Shown here: positions 1 to 10,395 of the stretch, piece by piece | Layout of the letters: each line of letters opens with the position of its first letter | Numbering within the stretch: position 1 is the stretch's first letter | From: Duganella sp. Root1480D1 | Lineage (GTDB): Bacteria; Pseudomonadota; Gammaproteobacteria; Burkholderiales; Burkholderiaceae_D | Assembly: GCF_001427305.1 (NCBI RefSeq) | Contig: NZ_LMFZ01000012.1 | Location: 674,181 to 728,933, forward strand | Length of the DNA stretch: 54,753 bases | Reading direction: 5' to 3' | The notes under the pieces: generated by a model | Seen by the model: only the letters and a program-made list of their open reading frames with translations | Databases searched by the model: none | Told to the model about the DNA's origin: nothing | Made by a program: the position numbers and the translations under genes

Positions 1-8
1 AGTAGCAA

Positions 9-45
9 AACGCCCCGTGCGCGCAAGCGCCGGGGCGTTTTTTTT
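9..45. terminator. Rho-independent terminator, probably bidirectional
   Basis: A 9-bp GC-rich stem (AACGCCCCG, 9-17, with CGGGGCGTT, 31-39) is followed on the plus strand by a T-run (40-45). On the minus strand the stem is followed by TTTTGC. It can end transcripts entering from the left and back up termination of the M56 gene on the right. Confidence 0.75.
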
Positions 46-47
46 CG

Positions 48-122
48 AAAGTCGGGGTCAGCTCCGGCAATCGGACATTTTGCGCAGCAAAATGTCCGAT
101 TGCCGGAGCTGACCCCGACTTT
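48..122. repeat. Perfect 36-bp inverted repeat, REP-like element
   Basis: Arms at 48-83 and 87-122 are perfect reverse complements separated by the 3-nt loop GCA. The outer part (AAAGTCGGGGTCAGCTCC...) recurs at 26768-26848. The right arm touches the stop codon of the M56 gene (122-124), so the M56 mRNA would end in a very stable hairpin. Confidence 0.85.
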
Positions 123-2263
123 TATTGCATTAGCGGCTTGGCGCTGCCGTTGCTGATCGCTTCGTCGATCAGGGCGCGCGAGGCCTTGTCTGCCTCGCGT
201 GACAGGCGGCCTTGCTCGCGTCCCAGTTCACCCATCTTGCGGCCCATTTCGGCCAGCGGCCTGGACGCTTCGGCGATGCGGGCATGCATGGCGGCCGTCG
301 GCGCCTGGCGTGCTGCCAGTGCTGCGTGGCGGGCGGCGATCTCGCTGCCCTGGCGCGCCATTTCCGCCGACAGTGGCTCCAGCTGCTTGCGCAAATCTTC
401 CAGGTCGATTTCGATCCGGGCGCGGGTCTTGTCGTCGGCCATTTCCATCTTGCGGCTGGCTTTTTCCATGGCGCGGCCGATGCGTTCCTGCTGGCGTGCG
501 GACAGTTCCATCTTGCGCTCGATGTCGCGCTCGATGGCTTGCTGCTCCTTGCTGCCCATGGCGGCTTCGACTTCTTTCGCAATCTGGTCGCTCATGGCTT
601 CCACTTGCTTGCCTTGGATGTCCATCAGCTTGCCCTGCTCTTCCATGATCTTGCCGTGGGCTTCAGCCGGCTTCCACAGTTCACGCACCTTGCCCAGCAG
701 GACCGGGTCCCGGATCACGTAGGACTTGCCGTCTTTGCGAACGTAGATGAACTCACCTTTGGTGTCCTGGCGCAAGCGCTTCAGCGTCGTCAGGTCGCCA
801 GGCGCGCCGTGGAAGCCGTTGACCGACAGGTGCTTGTCGTTGTCGCGCACAAAGGCGTAGGCGCTGCGGCTGTTGTCGTCGATCGAGATGTAGCTGCTGC
901 TTTCGATCTCCCTCAGTTCCTTCGGCAGTTTTGGTGGCTTTGGCGGTTTGGGCGGGGCCGGGATTGCGGCCATCGGTGCAGGAGGGGCTGGCGGCGCCAG
1001 TTCAGCCATGGATGCAGGAGGCGCCGGCGGAGCTGGTGGTGCGGCGACTGCCAGCGGTGCCGGCGGGGCCGGTGGTGCAGGCTCCACGTCGTGCTGGTCG
1101 TCGGCATCGCTGACGTGCATGATCACGGCGGGCGCCGGTGCGGCTTCAGGCGCTGCGGCGCCATCTGGGGACGGCGCGGCCAGCGCCGCAGGTGCGGCAA
1201 CAGCACTGGCGGCTGGAAGCGAGATCGCTTGCGGCATGGCGTGGGCATACAGCGCGGCGCAGGCGGCGAAAATTCCTAACAACGGGGTCGCCATCTTCCA
1301 GCTCAGAGGCTGTGCATCTGGACGGATCAGGCGTTTGATTCGGGACATGAGGTCTCCTCCGTTTGCCGCGGGGGCAGCAAAATGAATGGTGGTGAACTGG
1401 AACTTGTCCAGCTCGGAAAGTGCAAGTGCCAGGCGCCGCGGTTCGCCGAGCGTGCTTGCGGCTAAGTCGTCTGCTATCTGTTCGCGTTCGCGGCGGATGC
1501 ATTGCGACAGCATCCACACGCTGGGGTGGTAGAACAGGAAAATCTCGATGCCGCTCTGGACCAGGTTGACCAGGTAGTCGTGGCGGCGCACATGGGCCAG
1601 CTCGTGGGCCAGCAGCGCTTCCAGCAAGTCGGGCGGCAGGCCGCTGACCAGCGAGGCAGGCAGCAGCACGATCGGGCGCAGGATGCCGGCCGTGATCGGC
1701 CCTTCCAGCGCATCCTCCGACACGCCAAGGCGCACCGGGCGGCGGATGCCCATGCGCCGGGCCAGCGCGGTGGCGCGGGCTTGCCAGCTTGGGTCGGCGT
1801 GGTAGTGGTTGGGCAAGGTGCGGGTACGCACCCATTGCAGGCCGAGCGACAGGCGCAGCGTCATCAGCGCGGCGCCGGCGGCCCACAGCAGCACCAGCCA
1901 GGACATCTGGCGGCGCAGCAGGTATTCCCAGGATGCCATGGCGTCGATGTCGACCAGGGCTGTCCCGGCGCCCATGCCATCGGCGGCACCGGGGATGGCG
2001 GCGATGGCGCTGGTTTCCAGCGGCGCTGGCAGCACGTAGCCGGTATCGGCGGCGTCGGCCAGGCGCCAGGCGAAGTTGGCCAGGGGGAGCGCGGCGCACA
2101 GCAGCAAGGCGATGCAGGCCACCAGGTAGCGGGCTTGCGGCCTGGCGTTGCGCAGGGCGTGCAGGAGTAGTGCCGCGACGCAGCCGATCAGCAGGCCTTG
2201 CCACAGGAAGTGCAGCAGGGACCAGCCCAAGGCGGGGATGACGGCGTTCAGCAGGTTGCTCAT
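122..2263 (-). CDS. M56 family (BlaR1/MecR1-like) membrane metallopeptidase
   Basis: A 713-residue membrane protein. The N-terminal 140 residues hold several hydrophobic segments. The zinc-protease motif HELAH is at about residues 220-224, followed by an E-R-E-Q-I-A-D-D segment typical of the third ligand in M56 enzymes. A proline/alanine-rich stretch (about 370-470) leads to a charged, probably coiled-coil C-terminal half instead of a penicillin-binding domain. In the BlaR1/MecR1 family such proteins sense a signal and lead to inactivation of a BlaI-type repressor. A partner blaI gene usually sits directly upstream, but none is present here. GGAG lies about 9 nt before the ATG. The ligand and the regulated genes are unknown. 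Confidence 0.85.
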   Translation of the reverse strand: MSNLLNAVIPALGWSLLHFLWQGLLIGCVAALLLHALRNARPQARYLVACIALLLCAALPLANFAWRLADAADTGYVLPAPLETSAIAAIPGAADGMGAGTALVDIDAMASWEYLLRRQMSWLVLLWAAGAALMTLRLSLGLQWVRTRTLPNHYHADPSWQARATALARRMGIRRPVRLGVSEDALEGPITAGILRPIVLLPASLVSGLPPDLLEALLAHELAHVRRHDYLVNLVQSGIEIFLFYHPSVWMLSQCIRREREQIADDLAASTLGEPRRLALALSELDKFQFTTIHFAAPAANGGDLMSRIKRLIRPDAQPLSWKMATPLLGIFAACAALYAHAMPQAISLPAASAVAAPAALAAPSPDGAAAPEAAPAPAVIMHVSDADDQHDVEPAPPAPPAPLAVAAPPAPPAPPASMAELAPPAPPAPMAAIPAPPKPPKPPKLPKELREIESSSYISIDDNSRSAYAFVRDNDKHLSVNGFHGAPGDLTTLKRLRQDTKGEFIYVRKDGKSYVIRDPVLLGKVRELWKPAEAHGKIMEEQGKLMDIQGKQVEAMSDQIAKEVEAAMGSKEQQAIERDIERKMELSARQQERIGRAMEKASRKMEMADDKTRARIEIDLEDLRKQLEPLSAEMARQGSEIAARHAALAARQAPTAAMHARIAEASRPLAEMGRKMGELGREQGRLSREADKASRALIDEAISNGSAKPLMQ

Positions 2264-2298
2264 GGCAGGCGGCTCCGGTTTGATGGTGTCCTTGCAAA

Positions 2299-2348
2299 CT
2301 AGATTAAATGATCTAGAACTTTGTGTCTAGAACTTTTTGTCTAGTTCT
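2299..2348. promoter_or_regulatory. Dyad cluster upstream of the M56 gene, candidate BlaI-type operators
   Basis: The AT-rich leader contains CTAGAT/ATCTAG (2299-2304, 2311-2316), two direct copies of TCTAGAACTTT (2312-2322, 2326-2336) and AGAACT/AGTTCT arms (2329-2334, 2343-2348). Overlapping short dyads just upstream of an M56 gene suggest repressor binding. This is inference; no regulator gene is adjacent. Confidence 0.4.
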
Positions 2349-2455
2349 GGTTGCGAGTGCTCAGGAGCCAATGTAGCGGAGTGCGGCGGCGGCGGATCGG
2401 GATTTGCGATGAACGGCGATTTTCGCCGCCTGGGGCGTGGAAAACCGGTAAAAGC

Positions 2456-2482
2456 GGGGTCGGACCCACAGGGCCAGACCCC
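2456..2482. repeat. GGGTC-type short palindromic repeat
   Basis: GGGGTCGGACCC (2456-2467) and GGGCCAGACCCC (2471-2482) form an imperfect inverted repeat with a 3-nt loop, preceded by AAAACCGGTAAA. The same architecture, including an AAAACCGGTA flank, is seen around 27400-27529. Confidence 0.6.
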
Positions 2483-2503
2483 GGCGGCGCGGCGGCCGCG
2501 GGC

Positions 2504-3610
2504 TTAGTAGACGACTACGGAGCGGATCGATTCGCCGCGTTCCATCAGGTCGAAGCCTTCATTGATGCGTTCCAGCGGGAGGGTGTGGGTGATCAGCTCA
2601 TCGATTTTGAGCTTGCCTTCCATATACCAGTCTACGATCTTCGGCACGTCGGTGCGGCCGCGCGCGCCGCCGAAGGCTGAGCCCAGCCAGTGGCGGCCGG
2701 TCACCAGCTGGAATGGACGAGTGGAGATCTCCTGCCCTGCCGCCGCCACGCCGATCACGATCGACTTGCCCCAGCCTTTATGGCAGCACTCGAGCGCCTG
2801 GCGCATCAGCTGGGTATTGCCGACGCACTCGAAGCTGTAGTCGGCGCCGCCATCGGTTAGTTGCACAATGGCGTCCACCACGTTCTCCACGTCGCGCGGA
2901 TTGATGAAGTGGGTCATGCCGAACTGGCGCGCCATCGCTTCGCGCGCCGGGTTGATGTCGATGCCGATGATCTTGTCGGCGCCCACCATCCTGGCCGCCT
3001 GGATCACGTTCAGGCCAATGCCGCCAAGGCCGAACACCACCACATTGGCGCCCGCTTCCACCTTGGCGGTGAACAGCACGGCGCCCACGCCGGTGGTCAC
3101 GCCGCAGCCGATGTAGCATACCTTGTCGAATGGCGCGTCGGAACGGATCCTGGCCAGTGCGATCTCCGGCACTACGATATAGTTGGAGAAGGTCGAAGTG
3201 CCCATGTAGTGGAACAGCGGCTTGCCGTCCAGCGAGAAGCGGCTCGATCCATCCGGCATCAGGCCCTTGCCCTGGGTGGAGCGGATCGCCTGGCACAGGT
3301 TGGTCTTGCGCGACAGGCAGAACTTGCACTGCCGGCATTCCGGCGTGTACAGCGGGATCACATGGTCGTCTTTTTTGAGCGAAGTGACGCCCGGCCCGAC
3401 GTCGACCACCACGCCAGCACCTTCGTGGCCGAGAATGGCCGGGAACAGCCCTTCCGGATCGGCGCCGGACAGGGTGTAGTGGTCGGTATGGCAAATGCCG
3501 GTGGCTTTGATCTCCACCAGCACTTCGCCCGCGCGCGGGCCGTCCAGGTCCACTTCTTCAATGGTCAGCGGCGCTCCGGCCTTCCATGCTACTGCTGCTC
3601 TCGTCTTCAT
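2504..3610 (-). CDS. frmA: S-(hydroxymethyl)glutathione dehydrogenase / class III alcohol dehydrogenase
   Basis: A 368-residue zinc medium-chain dehydrogenase of full family length. It oxidises S-hydroxymethylglutathione (formaldehyde plus glutathione) to S-formylglutathione with NAD+, a cytosolic formaldehyde detoxification step, and can also act as a GSNO reductase. Catalytic zinc residues are Cys40 and the His-Glu pair of GHEGAG (62-63). The structural zinc loop has four cysteines (92, 95, 98, 106). The GLGGIGLN stretch is the NAD-binding glycine motif. An S-formylglutathione hydrolase gene often accompanies frmA but is not adjacent here. GGAG precedes the ATG. The gene may be called adhC in other annotations. 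Confidence 0.93.
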   Translation of the reverse strand: MKTRAAVAWKAGAPLTIEEVDLDGPRAGEVLVEIKATGICHTDHYTLSGADPEGLFPAILGHEGAGVVVDVGPGVTSLKKDDHVIPLYTPECRQCKFCLSRKTNLCQAIRSTQGKGLMPDGSSRFSLDGKPLFHYMGTSTFSNYIVVPEIALARIRSDAPFDKVCYIGCGVTTGVGAVLFTAKVEAGANVVVFGLGGIGLNVIQAARMVGADKIIGIDINPAREAMARQFGMTHFINPRDVENVVDAIVQLTDGGADYSFECVGNTQLMRQALECCHKGWGKSIVIGVAAAGQEISTRPFQLVTGRHWLGSAFGGARGRTDVPKIVDWYMEGKLKIDELITHTLPLERINEGFDLMERGESIRSVVVY

Positions 3611-3647
3611 CCCGGTACTCCGAATGTGATAAAGACGACAGCATAGC

Positions 3648-4040
3648 TTAACTCCTGACAGCCAGCATGGACTCCAGCCCCAGCATATGCGAGACGGTAC
3701 GCCAGAGTTGGCGCGGCGAAGTCCAGGGCTTGGGCAGGAAAGCGTGGGCCTGGTGATGCAGCATCGGCTGGCTGGCGGAATACAGCAGGACCGGGGTGTC
3801 CTGGTCGGCCTGGCGCAGGGAATGGATCAGGGTGTGGCCGTCGCCATCCGGCAGGTCGGGATCGATCACCACCATCGCAAACTCACCGTGCTGCAATTGG
3901 CTTTGCGCCTGGCTGTAGCTGGACGCGTGCACCACATGGATTTCCGGCGCCAGCAAGGTCGCCAGGACCACGGCGCTGTCTTCGTCGTGATCGACGTGCA
4001 GCACCCGTGGCGCCGGATGCAAATCAAATGACATGTTCAT
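3648..4040 (-). CDS. Stand-alone response regulator receiver domain protein
   Basis: About 130 residues, a single CheY-like receiver fold. The acidic cluster HVDHDED lies near the N terminus. The phospho-acceptor Asp is in VVIDPDLPDGDG, the Ser in LLYSAS and the conserved Lys in LPKPW. The frame is open further upstream, but the ATG at 4040 has GGAGA about 10 nt before it and gives the family start, so the extension is rejected. With no output domain it probably acts in a phosphorelay or by protein contact. It lies next to the ANTAR regulator in the same orientation; no kinase is adjacent. Confidence 0.8.
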   Translation of the reverse strand: MNMSFDLHPAPRVLHVDHDEDSAVVLATLLAPEIHVVHASSYSQAQSQLQHGEFAMVVIDPDLPDGDGHTLIHSLRQADQDTPVLLYSASQPMLHHQAHAFLPKPWTSPRQLWRTVSHMLGLESMLAVRS

Positions 4041-4194
4041 GAAGCGGTTCTCCGCACTGCAGGGGATGGTCGGCGGAGCTGGGCCGAAGGATGTTGCCGG
4101 GCCGCGAAGGAGGGGCGGCCGCTGAGGGTGTTGCGGTGGGCAAGTTGGGGCCCACCGCATTAGTCTACTTTAAGTGTATGGCACGCGGAAAGCT

Positions 4195-4824
4195 TTATTT
4201 CTTCAGGCGTGAGTTAAACGCTGCATGCAAGCTGTTCAACATTTCTTCCGCAGCCAGCAACTGGTCGGCCACTTCGTTGATCTTGCGCCGGCTGGAACGG
4301 GCATGGTCGCGCAGCACTTCGAAGGCGGTGTTGCGGTCGGTCTGGTACTTGCACATCAACAGGCCCACGGCCAGGCTGGTCTCGCGGCCGGCAGCCAGCG
4401 CTGCGTTCAGGTTGATCTCGGTGCGGCGCAACTGGCGGATTTCATCGGCGCGCGCCAGGCCGGCTTCGAAGGCTGGCATCAGGTGGTGCTCGTCGACCGG
4501 TTTCACGACAAAGCCCACCGCGCCGTAGGCGGCGGCCTGCTTGCCGGCGTCGGCATCGCCGCGGCCGGACAGGAACATGAAAGGCACCGTGGTGTTGCGG
4601 TTCAATTGCTTGGCCAGTTCCAGGCCCGACATGCCGGGCATGTGGATGTCGAGCAGGGCCAGGTCGGGCTCGCGCTCGGCGATCAGGGACAGGGCCTGGT
4701 CCGAAGAGTGCGCCAGCATGGTGTCGTAGCCGGCACGGGCTAGCAATTCGCCCAGGAACTCGGTCAGGATCTTGTCATCATCGACGATCAGGATCAGGCG
4801 CTTCGGCGGAGTCTGGGCGTTCAT
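4195..4824 (-). CDS. Response regulator with ANTAR RNA-binding domain
   Basis: A 209-residue two-domain protein. The N-terminal receiver (about 10-125) has DDD, the phospho-acceptor in LALLDIHMPG and a conserved Lys in VVKPVDE. A coiled linker leads to an ANTAR domain (about 145-200) with the A-GLLM...AFEVLRDHARSSRRKINEVA pattern. Family knowledge: ANTAR regulators bind paired hairpins in nascent mRNA and prevent termination. The start at 4824 was chosen because the receiver begins immediately after it and AAGG lies upstream; the frame is open well beyond it. Targets are not evident. Confidence 0.88.
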   Translation of the reverse strand: MNAQTPPKRLILIVDDDKILTEFLGELLARAGYDTMLAHSSDQALSLIAEREPDLALLDIHMPGMSGLELAKQLNRNTTVPFMFLSGRGDADAGKQAAAYGAVGFVVKPVDEHHLMPAFEAGLARADEIRQLRRTEINLNAALAAGRETSLAVGLLMCKYQTDRNTAFEVLRDHARSSRRKINEVADQLLAAEEMLNSLHAAFNSRLKK

Positions 4825-4841
4825 CGGCGTCAACCTTATGG

Positions 4842-5459
4842 TTATGCTAATGGGGAAATTATAGACTGAAATTCCCGCACTGCAGCCCCTACATCTTCGG
4901 CCAGGTAGACGCTGGTGATCGCCGCTACCAGTTGCGCTCCCTCGGCCACCAGCGGCGCCGCATTGAGCGGCGTCATGCCGCCGATCACACACAGCGGCAC
5001 ACTGATCGCTTCGCGCGCATGGCGCAGGATGGCTGGCTGGGTGGTGACGGCGTACTGCTTCACCTTCGATGGATAAAAACCGCCGAACGCCACGTAGCTG
5101 GCGCCGGCCGCCTGCGCAGCCTGCGCGCGTGCCAGCTCGCCGTAGCACGAGGCGCCAATCAGCTTGTTGGGGCCGAGCGAGGCGCGCACTTCGGCCAGCG
5201 GCGCATCGGTGCCGCCGAGATGCACGCCATCGGCGCCCAGCTCGCGGCACAGCGCCACATGGTCGTTGACCAGGAAGGGCACGCTGTATTGATGGCATAG
5301 CTCGCGCAGCGCCCCGCCCTGCTCGCGGCGCAGCGCCGGGCTGGCGTCCTTGTGGCGGTACTGCAGCAGCGCGACGCCGGCGCGCAGCGCCTGCTCGGTC
5401 ACATCGAGCAATTTATCGGTGTCGTCCCAGTTCGGGGTGACCAGGTAAAGTCCTTGCAT
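4842..5459 (-). CDS. thiE: Thiamine phosphate synthase
   Basis: About 205 residues, full length. It joins HMP-PP and the thiazole phosphate to give thiamine monophosphate. A TIM-barrel pattern is visible with FLVNDHVALCRELGADGVHLG in the middle and a phosphate-binding VIGGMT near the C terminus. Two ATGs are adjacent (5462, 5459). The AAGGAG site at 5465-5470 is only 2 nt from the first and 5 nt from the second, so the second is preferred. The ribosome site overlaps the thiD stop. It is the last gene of the thi operon. Confidence 0.93.
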   Translation of the reverse strand: MQGLYLVTPNWDDTDKLLDVTEQALRAGVALLQYRHKDASPALRREQGGALRELCHQYSVPFLVNDHVALCRELGADGVHLGGTDAPLAEVRASLGPNKLIGASCYGELARAQAAQAAGASYVAFGGFYPSKVKQYAVTTQPAILRHAREAISVPLCVIGGMTPLNAAPLVAEGAQLVAAITSVYLAEDVGAAVREFQSIISPLA

Positions 5460-5468
5460 CATTTCTCC

Positions 5469-6494
5469 TTATCGCTGCGGGATGCGCTGGCCGGGCGCGA
5501 TGGCGTATGAAGCGGCCAGTGCGCGCTGGGTATAGCCTTGCGCCTTGGTCAACGCTTGCGCCATGGTGTTACCCAGCGCCAGCAGGGCCGCCGTGGCTGC
5601 GGCCAGCGTGCATCCGCTGCCGTGGAAACCACCCGGCAGGCGCGGCCAGCTCCAGTTCTGCTGGCGGTCGGGGCCCAGCCAGCGGTTGATCACCACGTCG
5701 CTGCCTTCATCATGGCCGCCGGTGACCAGCACATGGGTACAGCCCAGCGCACGCAGCGCGCGCGCGTGAGCCAATGCGTCGCCGTGCGCAGTGCCGCGCC
5801 AGGCCGGCGGCACGCCGGGCGCCGCCAGCGCCACCATCGGTGCCGCGTCCGCGAGGGCAACGTCCCCCGCCGCGACGGCGTTGGCGACCGCCGGCGTGGT
5901 TGCTGCGGCGGTTGCCATGGAGCGCGCCAGCGCGCCGATACCGGAAGCTGCAGCAGCGCCTGCCCGCAGCGGCGCGCGATAACGCGCCGCATTGCCAGCC
6001 AGGGCCGCCGCTTCCGGCCCATTCGGCGTGATCAGCGTGGCCAGCGGCAGCAACGGCGCCAGCGCCTGCACCGCATCGTCGCGGCCCAGCGCATCGCCAT
6101 GGCCGCTGCGCAGCACGGGGTCCAGTACCACCGGCGGGTCGCTATACAGCCGCTGCGCCCAGCCTGGCGCCGCCCCGGCCGCCGCGCGATGGGTGGCGCG
6201 TAGCTCGCCAATCAGCGTCGCGATAGCCTGGGCATTTTCCGCACTGCCCGGAATGCCGATCTTCACCGCCGCAACCGGCACTTGCGCCAGCAGCGCACGC
6301 GCCTGTTGCAGCACGATTTCCGGCGCCAGCGGCAGCACCGCATGCACGCGGTTATTGTCCTGCACCGTAATGGCGGTCAGCACCGGCAGCGCATGCGCCC
6401 CCATCGCCGTGATGGCCTGGATGTCGGCCGCCATGCCGGCGCCGCCCGATGGATCGGCGCCGGAAAACACCAGCACACAAGGCCGGTCGCTCAT
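5469..6494 (-). CDS. thiD: Hydroxymethylpyrimidine/phosphomethylpyrimidine kinase with long alanine-rich insertion
   Basis: A 341-residue PfkB-like kinase, longer than the usual 260-280. It phosphorylates HMP and HMP-P for thiamine synthesis. The N-terminal [15 protein letters not shown] and the C-terminal [12 protein letters not shown] (anion hole and catalytic Asp region) are intact. Between VITPN-type sequence ([15 protein letters not shown]) and the HVLVTGGH strand there is an insertion of about 65 Ala-rich residues at roughly 165-235, with another short insertion near 105-120. The ATG overlaps the thiG stop by 4 nt, so translation is coupled. Confidence 0.9.
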   Translation of the reverse strand: MSDRPCVLVFSGADPSGGAGMAADIQAITAMGAHALPVLTAITVQDNNRVHAVLPLAPEIVLQQARALLAQVPVAAVKIGIPGSAENAQAIATLIGELRATHRAAAGAAPGWAQRLYSDPPVVLDPVLRSGHGDALGRDDAVQALAPLLPLATLITPNGPEAAALAGNAARYRAPLRAGAAAASGIGALARSMATAAATTPAVANAVAAGDVALADAAPMVALAAPGVPPAWRGTAHGDALAHARALRALGCTHVLVTGGHDEGSDVVINRWLGPDRQQNWSWPRLPGGFHGSGCTLAAATAALLALGNTMAQALTKAQGYTQRALAASYAIAPGQRIPQR

Positions 6495-7273
6495 GCCAGC
6501 CTCCCCGCCATCGGCGACGACGGCGAGGCGGCAAAGCGGCGCGGCATGCGGCCGGCCAGGAACGCTTCGCGGCCAGCCTGCACGCCCAGCTTCATGGCGC
6601 GCGCCATGCGGACCGGATCGCCGGCAGCCGCGATGGCGGTGTTCATCAGCACGCCGTCGCAGCCCAGCTCCATGGCGATGGCCGCATCGGACGCGGTGCC
6701 GACGCCGGCGTCAACCAGCACCGGCACATTGGACTGCTCGATGATCAGCGACAGGTTCCAAGGATTCAGGATGCCCATGCCGGAGCCGATCAGCGACGCC
6801 AGCGGCATCACCGCGCAGCACCCGATGTCTTCCAGCATGCGTGCCTGGATCGGATCGTCGCTGCAGTAGACCATCACGTCGAAGCCGTCCTGCACCAGTT
6901 CGCGCGCGGCGACCAGCGTTTCCGGCATGTTCGGGAACAGGGTCTTCTCGTCGCCCAGCACTTCCAGCTTGACCAGCTTGTGGCCATTCAGCAGTTCGCG
7001 CGCCATCTGCAGGGTGTACACCGCATCCTTCGCCGTATAGCAGCCGGCCGTATTGGGCAGGATGGTGAATTCATGCGGCGGCACATAGTCCAGCAGGCTT
7101 GGCGCGTGCGGGTCCTGGCCGATGTTGACGCGGCGGATCGCCACCGTGATGATGTCGGCCCCCGCTGCCAGCGTTGCCTCGCGGGTCTGCGGCAGGTCCT
7201 TGTACTTGCCGCTGCCGACCAGCAGGCGCGAGTTGTACTCCTTGCCCGCGATGACCAATGGTTTGTCTTGCAT
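6491..7273 (-). CDS. thiG: Thiazole synthase
   Basis: 260 residues, normal length. It forms the thiazole phosphate from deoxyxylulose phosphate, dehydroglycine and the ThiS thiocarboxylate. Seen are [28 protein letters not shown] (region of the Schiff-base lysine) and the phosphate-binding [15 protein letters not shown]. It sits 16 nt after thiS, with AGGGGAG before the ATG. No thiO (glycine oxidase) lies in the operon, so the dehydroglycine source must be encoded elsewhere. Confidence 0.95.
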   Translation of the reverse strand: MQDKPLVIAGKEYNSRLLVGSGKYKDLPQTREATLAAGADIITVAIRRVNIGQDPHAPSLLDYVPPHEFTILPNTAGCYTAKDAVYTLQMARELLNGHKLVKLEVLGDEKTLFPNMPETLVAARELVQDGFDVMVYCSDDPIQARMLEDIGCCAVMPLASLIGSGMGILNPWNLSLIIEQSNVPVLVDAGVGTASDAAIAMELGCDGVLMNTAIAAAGDPVRMARAMKLGVQAGREAFLAGRMPRRFAASPSSPMAGRLA

Positions 7274-7289
7274 TTGCAGTCTCCCCTTT

Positions 7290-9531
<2,242 letters not shown>

Positions 9532-9557
9532 GTGTGCCACCTTTCGGCAGCGAGCGG

Positions 9558-9571
9558 ATTATATCTATAAT
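9558..9571. promoter_or_regulatory. Overlapping divergent -10 elements for thiC and the 9596 gene
   Basis: ATTATATCTATAAT holds a TATAAT on each strand: 9566-9571 on plus, and the reverse complement of 9558-9563 on minus. The minus copy would start just upstream of the riboswitch. The plus copy lies 24 nt before the next gene. The -35 hexamers are weak on both sides. Confidence 0.5.
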
Positions 9572-9595
9572 CGATGCGCATTGAAAGGAGACCGG

Positions 9596-10222
9596 ATGCG
9601 ATATGTAGTATTCGCGGCAGCGATGGCCGCAGTGGCCACCACCGCGCAGGCGGCCGCGCCAGGCGCCGACGCGCGCGCGCCCACGCTGGCCGAACAACGC
9701 TCGTTCGAGCAATTCATGCAGCGCACGGCGCCGGGCGCCCCGTTGCCGCCGCTGCATGCCGAACGGGCCCCCGATGGAAAGAAATGGATCGCCAGCGCGA
9801 CTGCCGACGCGCCGCCGGTGCGCCTGGTGCTGCCGCTGTGCCGCGTCACACGCTCGCGCTACACGCAGCAGGCCGACGATAGCTGGCGCGCCGACAGCAG
9901 CCAGCATGTCTGGGTCCACCACACCACCAATTGCGGCACGCCGCCGGCGGCCATGGTCGAACTGCGCGCGCCGCTGGCTGAAATCGACATGCTGCGCCTG
10001 ATCCAGGCCCAGGGCGAACTGCTGCAGCGCGCACGCCTGCTCATGGCCGGCAACACCAGCTGCGCGCCGACCCGCTCGCGCAACTTCCAGTTGCGGTCTT
10101 TGGGCCGCAGCGCCGACGGCATGTTCGTGCTGGGCTACGAAAGCGATATCGGCAGCAAGGTAGACATCACGGTGCGGCCGTCACGCGCCGAACTCACCGC
10201 CTGGAACGTCAACTGCCCGTGA
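9596..10222 (+). CDS. Secreted protein of unknown function
   Basis: 208 residues. It has a short signal peptide (MRYVVFAAAMAAVATTAQAA) followed by an Ala/Pro-rich stretch and a compact domain. Four cysteines sit around LCRVTRS, TNCGTPPAAM, NTSCAPT and the C-terminal NVNCP, so two disulfides are plausible. AAAGGAG lies 5 nt before the ATG at 9596; a TTG start 15 nt earlier overlaps the ribosome site and is rejected. I do not recognise the family. It stands alone between the thi operon and the DUF4382 gene, and export to the periplasm is inferred. Confidence 0.75.
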   Translation: MRYVVFAAAMAAVATTAQAAAPGADARAPTLAEQRSFEQFMQRTAPGAPLPPLHAERAPDGKKWIASATADAPPVRLVLPLCRVTRSRYTQQADDSWRADSSQHVWVHHTTNCGTPPAAMVELRAPLAEIDMLRLIQAQGELLQRARLLMAGNTSCAPTRSRNFQLRSLGRSADGMFVLGYESDIGSKVDITVRPSRAELTAWNVNCP

Positions 10223-10298
10223 CAGCGGCCAGCGAAAATGCAGTGTTGCCGAACAACAACATTGCATGTGGCTGCTGAGTAGCTTTTCATCTGCAAGT

Positions 10299-10334
10299 GT
10301 AACAATTCGTTACTATGTGCGTAATCGCACATAG
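10299..10334. promoter_or_regulatory. Two adjacent dyads upstream of the DUF4382 gene
   Basis: GTAAC-aattc-GTTAC (10299-10313) abuts the perfect 9-bp inverted repeat CTATGTGCG-taat-CGCACATAG (10313-10334). They could be operators or a 5'-UTR hairpin about 60 nt before the start codon. Function is inferred only from position. Confidence 0.4.
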
Positions 10335-10395
10335 CGTATTTCCTCTCGCTTCCGATAATGGAAGAGCACCAATAACTACTACGAGAGGCACTACC

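Noticed and set aside
48..122. Insertion-sequence terminal repeats
   Set aside because: No transposase lies between or next to the copies; the elements are single hairpins.
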